From NCBI GenBank assembly GCA_016866735.1, contig VGLL01000026.1, forward strand, positions 1 to 10,986: DNA of 10,986 nt. The letters run 5' to 3'. The notes under the pieces are model-generated. The model was not told the DNA's origin, made no database searches, and worked only from the letters and a program-made list of their open reading frames with translations. A program made the position numbers and the translations under genes. The DNA is from Candidatus Shapirobacteria bacterium (GTDB taxonomy: Bacteria > Patescibacteriota > Microgenomatia > VGLL01). Positions 1-4,446 of the stretch are shown in pieces. Within the stretch, counting starts at the first letter, position 1, and each line of letters opens with the position of its first letter.

Positions 1-212
1 TCTTGGACCTTCTTGTTCAACTCTGACACTTCTCTATCTCTGCCGACTGATCCTCTTACTCGCTGCCAACTTTGATAAATCGCTTTTTGCGCAGGCAAAA
101 AAAGCCCTTGGGAAAATGACTTTATCGGTCCTAAAAAACCAAAATGATCAAACAGGAAAATTGCAAAAGATAAAAGCAAAAGGATAAGAAAAATTCTCGT
201 TTGCTTTCCCAT
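1..212 (-). CDS. mreC: Rod shape-determining protein MreC, N-terminal part (runs off left edge)
   Basis: The open reading frame starts at the ATG at 212-210 and continues past the left edge, giving the first 70 residues. It begins MGKQTRIFLILLLL, a short basic N-terminus followed by one hydrophobic helix (about residues 7-21). Then come a Phe/Gly-rich turn, a KSFSQGLFLPAQKAIYQ-like stretch, and a charged segment ending RDREVSELNKKVQ that looks like the start of a coiled coil. This order (membrane anchor, 'P-x-K-S', 'Q..Y..W', coiled coil) is typical of MreC, the membrane-anchored scaffold linking MreB filaments to lateral-wall peptidoglycan synthesis; the periplasmic beta domains are outside the window. 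mreB lies upstream on the same strand, as in most bacteria, but here 507 bp carrying another gene separates them. No Shine-Dalgarno is visible. The short length and the absence of the beta domains are the main uncertainty. Confidence 0.82.
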   Translation of the reverse strand, partial: MGKQTRIFLILLLLSFAIFLFDHFGFLGPIKSFSQGLFLPAQKAIYQSWQRVRGSVGRDREVSELNKKVQ

Positions 213-220
213 ATCAAATT

Positions 221-288
221 AAATAACCAAATAAGCAAATGCCATAAATGCCATAAATCAATAAACAAATATTACAAATACCAAATAA
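221..288. repeat. Left AT-rich arm of the element at 221-719
   Basis: This noncoding stretch between the mreC start and the end of the four-helix-bundle gene consists of short CAAATA/CATAAAT-like repeats. Bases 221-244 are identical to 10085-10108, and 265-279 are identical to 10145-10159. Bases 221-236 are nearly complementary to 687-702. Confidence 0.7.
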
Positions 289-648
289 TCAAATTTTACC
301 TTTACGGGTTTTATTAATAATGCTACTGACAATTAACAGAATTTCTTGTCCCTCTTTGATTAAATCCTTCATTCTTTCTTTGAGTAAGGGGTTAGTATCG
401 GCAATTAGTCTTATCCAGTAATTGGTTTCTTTTAATTCTTTTTTAACGAAGCCGTATTTGACTAAGAAATCTCTTTTGCTAAGACAAGCGTCAGCTTCCT
501 GATCGTTAGCGCCAACAGAAGTAACGGCCCGGCCACACTGGTCGATGATAATTAGATTAATAGCCGTTTTCGGTAGGCTTTCTAAAAGTTTTAAAACCCG
601 TAAAACGAAGCGGTAAATTCTCTCATGAATATCTCGCTTGTCCGTCAT
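289..648 (-). CDS. Four-helix-bundle protein (23S rRNA intervening-sequence protein / S23 family)
   Basis: This 119-residue protein has the features of the family annotated as 'four helix bundle protein' or '23S rRNA-intervening sequence protein' (TIGR02436/PF05635). These are a first helix with aromatic and basic residues (HERIYRFVLRVLKLLESLP), a second helix ending in the conserved-type INLIIIDQCGRAVTSVGAN segment, a helix KRDFLVKYGFVKKELKETNYWIRLI, and a last amphipathic helix LKEGQEILLIVSSII. Length is normal for the family. Members occur inside 23S rRNA intervening sequences; the accessory protein Avd of diversity-generating retroelements has the same fold and may bind nucleic acid. The specific function is unknown. 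Here it sits in inverted AT-rich arms between mreB and mreC and probably shares their transcript. Its TGA stop (291-289) lies in the left arm. No ribosome binding site is visible before the ATG at 648. No reverse transcriptase or rRNA gene is nearby. Confidence 0.85.
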   Translation of the reverse strand: MTDKRDIHERIYRFVLRVLKLLESLPKTAINLIIIDQCGRAVTSVGANDQEADACLSKRDFLVKYGFVKKELKETNYWIRLIADTNPLLKERMKDLIKEGQEILLIVSSIINKTRKGKI

Positions 649-719
649 TTGAAATTTGCTTATTTGCTTATTTGAAATTGATTTGTGCTCATTTGGTTAT
701 TTGTATTTATTTGATTATT
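649..719. repeat. Right AT-rich arm of the element at 221-719
   Basis: This noncoding stretch lies between the four-helix-bundle gene start and the mreB stop and is made of TTATTTG-type repeats. Bases 697-719 are identical to 10207-10229, and extending to 691-719 versus 10201-10229 leaves 28 of 29 bases identical. It contains no recognisable ribosome binding site for the 648 start. Confidence 0.7.
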
Positions 720-1784
720 TTATCTTAAGCCCCCTGTCACTCTTACCTTTGCGAGTAGCTTCTCATCATCTAGAAGTCGACCGCAGCCGCGCACGACACA
801 GGTTATCGGATCATCGGCTACCCAGGCAGGCATTTTAGTCGCTTCCGCGATAACTTTATCAAGACCGGCGAGTTGGCTTATGCCTCCGCAAAGAACAATC
901 CCGCGGTTGACAATATCCGCCAATAGTTCTGGCGGAGTCTCCTCAATCAGACCAGATATTTGGTTCGTTATTTGGCTGATAATCGGCGCAAGGGCCTCCC
1001 GCACCTCGGTCGCCGTCACCCTTACTGATTTCGGCAAACCCGTCCCTAAATCTCGCCCGCGCACTACCGTTTGCTTTTCGACACTGGCCTTTCCAGCCGA
1101 AGGGCCCGCCGCCGATCCCAATTCAATCTTTACTGCCTCTGCCGTAGCTTCACCCACCAAGAGACTATATTTTAGGCGCAAAAAATTGGCAATCAGCTCA
1201 TCCATCTCGTCGCCAGCGATACGCAGGCACTTATTTAAAACTATGCCGCCCAAGGATATTACGGCCATCTCGGTTGTTCCCCCGCCAATGTCGCAGACAA
1301 GGATTCCGCCCGAATCCTCCACGGGCAATCCTGCCCCAATCGCCGCCGCCATGGGCTCTTCGATCAAATAAACCTTCCGGGCCCCGGCGCTTAACGCCGC
1401 TTCTTGGACGGCCCGCCGCTCCACTTCGGTTACGCCTGAGGGGATGCCAATAATGACCTTCGGCCGGGGAATTTTGGGGAAGAATTTTGAAGGTGTTTGA
1501 TGAACTTGTTTAATATAATAAGAAAGCATCGCCTCGGTGGCATCGAAATCGGCAATAACCCCATCCTTAAGCGGCCGAAATGCCTCGATCGTCTGGGGAG
1601 TTTTACCAAGCATCCTCTTGGCCGAAGCGCCAATGGCAATAATTTGCTTCGTCTTTTTGTGCCGCGCGACAACGGATGGCTCGCGGATAGCAATGCCCTT
1701 ACCTCGGATTAAAACAAGCGTATTTGCCGTTCCTAAATCTATGGCCAAATCATACGAGACTAAGCCAAAAAGAAAGTCAAACAT
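720..1784 (-). CDS. mreB: Rod shape-determining protein MreB (actin-like ATPase)
   Basis: This 354-residue protein has full MreB length and all actin-superfamily nucleotide motifs. They are phosphate-1 loop DLGTANT (16-22), GIPSGVTEVE (113-122), LIEEPMAAAIGAG (140-152), phosphate-2 loop CDIGGGTTEM (164-173) and the adenosine motif GIVLCGGISQLAG (295-307). The N-terminal MFDFLFG is amphipathic, as in MreBs that bind the membrane directly. MreB forms membrane-associated filaments that guide lateral peptidoglycan synthesis together with MreC and MreD. mreC follows downstream on the same strand, separated by the IVS-like element whose edge touches this gene's TAA. The ATG at 1784 fits the family N-terminus and lies 7 nt after a TAAAAT box, so the mRNA may be leaderless. 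The rest of the mre operon would lie beyond the left edge. Confidence 0.97.
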   Translation of the reverse strand: MFDFLFGLVSYDLAIDLGTANTLVLIRGKGIAIREPSVVARHKKTKQIIAIGASAKRMLGKTPQTIEAFRPLKDGVIADFDATEAMLSYYIKQVHQTPSKFFPKIPRPKVIIGIPSGVTEVERRAVQEAALSAGARKVYLIEEPMAAAIGAGLPVEDSGGILVCDIGGGTTEMAVISLGGIVLNKCLRIAGDEMDELIANFLRLKYSLLVGEATAEAVKIELGSAAGPSAGKASVEKQTVVRGRDLGTGLPKSVRVTATEVREALAPIISQITNQISGLIEETPPELLADIVNRGIVLCGGISQLAGLDKVIAEATKMPAWVADDPITCVVRGCGRLLDDEKLLAKVRVTGGLR

Positions 1785-1791
1785 CGATTTA

Positions 1792-1797
1792 ATTTTA
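1792..1797 (-). promoter_or_regulatory. Possible -10 box for mreB
   Basis: On the minus strand TAAAAT ends 7 nt before the mreB ATG. There is no good -35 at normal spacing and no TG extension. The call rests on its similarity to the better -10 boxes before other genes in the window. Confidence 0.4.
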
Positions 1798-1838
1798 TTC
1801 CCTTTGCTTCAATTTTGCTAGCGTCAAAAATTATTAAT

Positions 1839-1910
1839 AGGAGGAAAAAATAATTCGTGAGCCGACTCTGCTTGACCTTTCTCTTATCAGTCGCTAAAAT
1901 AAAATCGTGA
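1839..1910 (+). other. Possible leader ORF with Shine-Dalgarno, overlapping the HAD start
   Basis: A perfect AGGAGG at 1839-1844 precedes a GTG at 1857 by 12 nt. That GTG opens a 17-codon frame (MSRLCLTFLLSVAKIKS, 1857-1910). Its TGA stop (1908-1910) overlaps the GTG start of the phosphatase (1907-1909), a typical coupling overlap. The spacing is long for a Shine-Dalgarno, no clear promoter lies upstream, and the peptide overlaps the promoter proposed at 1872-1900. It may therefore be chance. Confidence 0.25.
1872..1900 (+). promoter_or_regulatory. Sigma70-type promoter for the HAD-cupin pair
   Basis: TTGACC (1872-1877) and TAAAAT (1895-1900) are separated by exactly 17 bp, close to the sigma70 consensus. 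The expected transcription start is at about 1906-1907, the GTG start codon itself, so the mRNA would be leaderless. Confidence 0.65.
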
Positions 1911-2698
1911 GGCCGCTTAGCCAATTAACCCCAAAAAGGCTCAAAAACATTAGGCTGGTTTGTTTTGATGTGGACGGAGTGACCATCAAAAAGGGCACTT
2001 TCATCAGAGAGAAAGAAACCCGCCAAACCGAGACATTAACTATCAGGACTCAATTGCTTGAGGAGAGAATCAAGCAAAAACTGCTAGAACTTAAAAAATA
2101 CTATTTTATCGCCATCAATAGCGGCCGAAGCACCATCTACCTTAAAGATGTTTTTAACGAGCTTCTCTGGGACAATGTTGCCCTCATAGGAGAAGTGGGT
2201 ATTTTTTCATTGCTGGACGGCCAGGTTGTCCAGCACGAGAAATTTACCAAAGCAACATTGGAAAAGATGAGAAACATCAGGTCTGCATTAGAAAAATATG
2301 CCGCCAAAACCCGTCTGGCCGAGGCCTTTGAACAAAAACAGTTTCTTATCACTTTGCATACCCGCTTTGAAGATAATAATGTCTATGATATTGTCAAGAG
2401 GGTCGACCCGGAGGGAGAATTTCGGGCCATTTGGAGCGGCGAGGCCTTTGATATCTTGCCCAAAAGGCTAAATAAGGGAGTAGCCCTGGCCAATTTGTGC
2501 CGGCACTTAAAGATTAGCCCAAGACAAACAATGGCCATTGGCAACGGCAGAAATGACAGGGATATGGTAGAAACGGCAGGAATTGGCGTGACCACTGAAC
2601 CCAAGGTGCTCGAGGCGGATTATTACACGACGGGCAAATCACATTTGGGCGGCGAGGAATTGGTGGATAAACTATTAGAATTATGGACGGAGATATAA
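1907..2698 (+). CDS. HAD-superfamily phosphatase (Cof / IIB-like)
   Basis: This 263-residue protein has the four HAD motifs in order: motif I CFDVDGV with Asp21 (nucleophile) and Asp23; motif II Ser72 in INSGRS; motif III Lys190 in RLNKG; and motif IV GNGRNDRDM with Asn216/Asp217. The cap between motifs II and III (about residues 75-185) is the large alpha/beta type of subclass IIB, which includes Cof-type sugar-phosphate phosphatases, sucrose-phosphate phosphatase and mannosyl-3-phosphoglycerate phosphatase. A soluble cytosolic phosphatase acting on a sugar phosphate is likely; the substrate cannot be told. The usual DxDGT motif reads DVDGV. The GTG start at 1907 leaves a short 16-residue lead before the first strand and sits at the predicted transcription start. 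The cupin gene begins 6 bp after its stop, so the two are probably one operon. Confidence 0.85.
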   Translation: MRPLSQLTPKRLKNIRLVCFDVDGVTIKKGTFIREKETRQTETLTIRTQLLEERIKQKLLELKKYYFIAINSGRSTIYLKDVFNELLWDNVALIGEVGIFSLLDGQVVQHEKFTKATLEKMRNIRSALEKYAAKTRLAEAFEQKQFLITLHTRFEDNNVYDIVKRVDPEGEFRAIWSGEAFDILPKRLNKGVALANLCRHLKISPRQTMAIGNGRNDRDMVETAGIGVTTEPKVLEADYYTTGKSHLGGEELVDKLLELWTEI

Positions 2699-2704
2699 TT
2701 ACTT

Positions 2705-3118
2705 ATGACTCACCCATATTGCCAAAAAATTTTAAAGCCGTGGGGGTACGAGTTGATTTTAACTCCTCCGGACGCGTCATTGACCGGAAAAATCCATCAT
2801 GTCAATCAAGGTGCCCGCTGCAGCCTCCAATACCATGATAAAAAACAGGAAGTGCTCACTCTTGTTTCGGGAAAGGCCACAATGGTTCTTGAAGACGAAA
2901 GTGGGGCTCTAAGAGAAATCGAAATGGAGCCGGAAAGGGGTTATTTTATCAAGCCTTTCCAAAAGCACCGTTTCAAGGGAGTCACCGACTGCGTTATCCT
3001 AGAAGCCTCGACGCCCGAAGAAGGAATCACGGTCCGCCTGGATGACGATTACCACCGAACAAACGAAACCCCCTCCGCCCGCCAAACCCGCCAGGAGGGA
3101 AAAGTCTATTTAGGATAA
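2705..3118 (+). CDS. Small cupin protein (mannose-6-phosphate isomerase-like fold)
   Basis: This 137-residue single-domain cupin opens with KPWGYE (11-16), as in phosphomannose-isomerase-type cupins. It then shows cupin motif 1 (QYHDKKQEVLTLVSG, with His44 and Glu49) and motif 2 (GYFIKPFQKHRF, with His88), enough to bind a metal ion. Such proteins are often sugar-phosphate isomerases or epimerases, or unassigned carbohydrate enzymes. Its position directly after a HAD phosphatase suggests a shared carbohydrate pathway, but no substrate can be named. A weak GGAG (2689-2692) lies 12 nt before the ATG. The C-terminus TPSARQTRQEG is encoded by a GC-rich inverted repeat (3071-3099) that looks inserted. 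The stop lies 2 bp from the end of the convergent alpha/beta hydrolase gene. Confidence 0.8.
   Translation: MTHPYCQKILKPWGYELILTPPDASLTGKIHHVNQGARCSLQYHDKKQEVLTLVSGKATMVLEDESGALREIEMEPERGYFIKPFQKHRFKGVTDCVILEASTPEEGITVRLDDDYHRTNETPSARQTRQEGKVYLG
3071..3099. repeat. GC-rich inverted repeat inside the cupin gene
   Basis: CCCTCC (3071-3076) and GGAGGG (3094-3099) are perfect complements around a 17-nt interior holding two CCCGCCA copies. It is translated in frame as part of the cupin C-terminal tail. Similar GC-rich repeats occur in other genes of this window. Confidence 0.55.
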
Positions 3119-3120
3119 AT

Positions 3121-3915
3121 CTACTTCAGAAAATCCACCACCGCTTGGCAAAATTTGTCCGGGATTTCTACTAAGGCGTAATGGGTGGCCTCCGGGGCAA
3201 TCCAAAGCCTGGAATTGGGCAAAAGACGATTCAGTAGTCGCATATCTTTCAGCTTAATCACACGATCCTTCTCGCCAATGATAATAAGAGTTTCGGTATC
3301 AAGCCCTTTAAGCAGCGGCCTAAAATCTATCTCTGTCGTATATTTGCCAATTTCTTCAGCTGCCTTTTTGGACATGGTATTTTTAAATTCGTATTCGCAG
3401 CTTTCAATAATTCTGGAAATGGCCGGATGATACTTATTGGGAATACTGCCAAAAATATCCTCTTTTCTGGATTGGTACTGATTCCAGGCCATGCGGTAAG
3501 CCAGTTCTCTGACAGTTTTCGATCTTTCTGCCAGCGACACTAAAAGGCGCGCTTTCCGGTCAAACCAAGTCTGCCTGCCATAAAAAAACGGCGCTTGGAC
3601 AACAAGCTTCCTTATTTTCTCTTTGTTTCTTATAGCAAAGGCCAAGGCAATCGTGCCCCCCATGCTGCACCCAAATAAGTTAAATTTTGCTAAACCCAAT
3701 TTCTCTGCAAACTTACCCAAAAAGATGGCGTAATTTTCCGGCGAATGAGGGACAGAAAGCTCCTCGGAATTCCCAAATCCAGGCATATCGGGCGCGATAA
3801 CACGAAAATTAGCCGCGAGAAGGCCCCAAGTTAACAACAAAAAAATTTCCTTGGCCACTAACCAGCCGTGGATTAAGATAATTGGCTCGCCTTGTCCTTC
3901 GTCAAAATATTCCAC
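3121..3915 (-). CDS. Alpha/beta hydrolase (N-terminus probably extended by a frameshift)
   Basis: From the GTG at 3915 the protein has 264 residues and a complete alpha/beta hydrolase core. It shows the oxyanion-hole motif ILIHGW (13-18), DMPGFGNSE (43-51), nucleophile elbow GCSMGG with Ser84, acid Asp217 in IIGEKDRVI, and His245 in EATHYALVE. No signal peptide is seen. The family covers esterases, lipases and C-C hydrolases; the substrate is unknown. The GTG start gives an unusually abrupt N-terminus: the in-frame codons upstream (to about 3948) read TAKRIEIDGRG, which looks like the missing first beta strand, yet this frame has no ATG, GTG or TTG there. A promoter and an ATG at 3968 lie one frame away behind a slippery T-run, so the real product may begin there and be about 282 residues. 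It converges with the cupin gene, 2 bp apart. Confidence 0.85.
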   Translation of the reverse strand: MEYFDEGQGEPIILIHGWLVAKEIFLLLTWGLLAANFRVIAPDMPGFGNSEELSVPHSPENYAIFLGKFAEKLGLAKFNLFGCSMGGTIALAFAIRNKEKIRKLVVQAPFFYGRQTWFDRKARLLVSLAERSKTVRELAYRMAWNQYQSRKEDIFGSIPNKYHPAISRIIESCEYEFKNTMSKKAAEEIGKYTTEIDFRPLLKGLDTETLIIIGEKDRVIKLKDMRLLNRLLPNSRLWIAPEATHYALVEIPDKFCQAVVDFLK

Positions 3916-3947
3916 CCCTCGTCCATCAATCTCTATTCTTTTCGCCG

Positions 3948-3968
3948 TAAAAAAACGCCGTTTTCCAT
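3948..3968 (-). other. Alternative hydrolase start and U UUU UUA slippery site
   Basis: On the minus strand an ATG at 3968-3966 reads M-E-N-G-V-F-L and would stop at a TAG (3935-3933). The last codons before the mismatch are GTT TTT TTA, so 3954-3948 is the heptamer T TTT TTA in the X XXY YYZ phase, a classic -1 slip site. A -1 slip continues in the hydrolase frame as TAKRIEIDGRG. The T-run (3955-3949) is 7 bases, so transcriptional slippage or a one-base sequencing deletion would have the same effect. Confidence 0.5.
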
Positions 3969-3975
3969 CCGCTCA

Positions 3976-3984
3976 ATTTTACCA
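3976..3984 (-). promoter_or_regulatory. Extended -10 promoter for the alpha/beta hydrolase
   Basis: On the minus strand TGGTAAAAT is an extended -10 (TG-N-TAAAAT). It ends 7 nt before the ATG at 3968, the same arrangement seen before mreB and close to that before the glycosidase-like and transpeptidase genes. It supports 3968 rather than 3915 as the start. No -35 is evident. Confidence 0.55.
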
Positions 3985-4005
3985 TAAGAACAGCAAGCGC
4001 TTATC

Positions 4006-4031
4006 ACTCTATTACGATAGCGTAATAGAGT
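4006..4031. repeat. Perfect 11-bp inverted repeat with 4-nt loop
   Basis: ACTCTATTACG (4006-4016) is followed by ATAG and its exact reverse complement (4021-4031). It lies between the stop of the 92-residue gene (4044) and the hydrolase promoter (3976-3984), both minus strand. There is no T-run on either side, so it is not a standard intrinsic terminator. An operator or an mRNA-end hairpin would fit. Confidence 0.7.
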
Positions 4032-4043
4032 CGGAAAGAACAG

Positions 4044-4322
4044 TCATGATGCTTTTGGCCATAAGAGCATCTCTAAGCATTTTTGGGTCGCTTTGTCAAA
4101 AATTCTACCTTTAATCCGTGGCCAATATTTCAGCAGCTCTTTTTTATCAAGCTTTTCCCCGTCTAGTCCGTAATTAATCAGCTGCAGCAGCTGCCAAACT
4201 CGAAATCCTTCCGGATCATGCTTTTTAAAATGCGCCTCATCCGTTGACCAGTTACACATCAAACCGATTTTATTAAAATATCCACTCTCAATCAACTTTA
4301 CAATTTCACTATGCATGTGCAT
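4044..4322 (-). CDS. Hypothetical 92-residue protein
   Basis: I do not recognise a characterised family. The protein is soluble and rich in Lys, Leu, Trp and Tyr. Its body reads CNWSTDEAHFKK, then DPEGFRVWQLLQLINYGLDGEKLDKKELLKYWP, and a C-terminal helix KCLEMLLWP. It resembles in style small Patescibacteria proteins with a 'NYGL-GEKL-KKEL-KYWP' segment, some of which I associate, without certainty, with nucleotidyltransferase-type toxin partners; no such partner is next to it here. Two Met codons lie at the start (4322 and 4316). A TAAAAT (4340-4335, minus strand) sits 12 nt before the first ATG and may be its -10. The hairpin at 4006-4031 follows its TGA. The gene is divergent from the glycosidase-like gene at 4447. 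Confidence 0.6.
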   Translation of the reverse strand: MHMHSEIVKLIESGYFNKIGLMCNWSTDEAHFKKHDPEGFRVWQLLQLINYGLDGEKLDKKELLKYWPRIKGRIFDKATQKCLEMLLWPKAS

Positions 4323-4431
4323 ACGCTAATTGTCATTTTAAGTTTAAATTTGGGTCGCAAAGTTATGCTATAGCAGTTTTTTGCGTCCACGACTATATAT
4401 TAAAATTAAAACAGAAAACTTCGTCTTCGTA

Positions 4432-4440
4432 TGATAGAAT
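4432..4440 (+). promoter_or_regulatory. Extended -10 promoter for the glycosidase-like gene
   Basis: TGATAGAAT is an extended -10 (TG-N-TAGAAT) ending 6 nt before the ATG at 4447, so the start codon lies at the expected transcription start. No good -35 is seen. The rest of the divergent intergenic region (4323-4431) is AT-rich with no other confident site. Confidence 0.5.
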
Positions 4441-4446
4441 GCGTTT

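Larger units (their letters stand above)
221..719 (-). mobile_element. AT-rich inverted-repeat element carrying a four-helix-bundle gene (IVS-like), between mreB and mreC
   Basis: The four-helix-bundle gene is flanked by very AT-rich arms (221-288 and 649-719) built from variants of CAAATAA/CAAATA. The arms are partly complementary: 221-236 matches the reverse complement of 687-702 at 15 of 16 positions, the exception being a G-U wobble in RNA. A transcript read from mreB to mreC could therefore fold with the gene in the loop. This resembles the layout of intervening sequences in some bacterial 23S rRNA genes, whose ends pair and whose loop may encode this same protein family. The right end touches the mreB stop codon (722-720); the left end is 8 bp before the mreC start. 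A gene-less relative lies at 10085-10229. No transposase or target duplication is seen, so mobility is inferred. Confidence 0.55.

Noticed and set aside
289..648. Accessory gene (Avd) of a diversity-generating retroelement
   Set aside because: No reverse transcriptase, template repeat or variable repeat was seen in the window, and the flanks fit an intervening-sequence-type element better.
880..1371. Long plus-strand open frame opposite mreB
   Set aside because: It is the antisense shadow of a clear mreB, with a Pro/Ser/Thr-rich composition and no recognisable motif.
4366..4374. Additional extended -10 (TG-C-TATAGC) upstream of the glycosidase-like gene
   Set aside because: It lies about 70 bp before the ATG, has a poor -10 match and no -35, and is part of a short palindrome GCTATAGC; the box at 4432-4440 is a better candidate.
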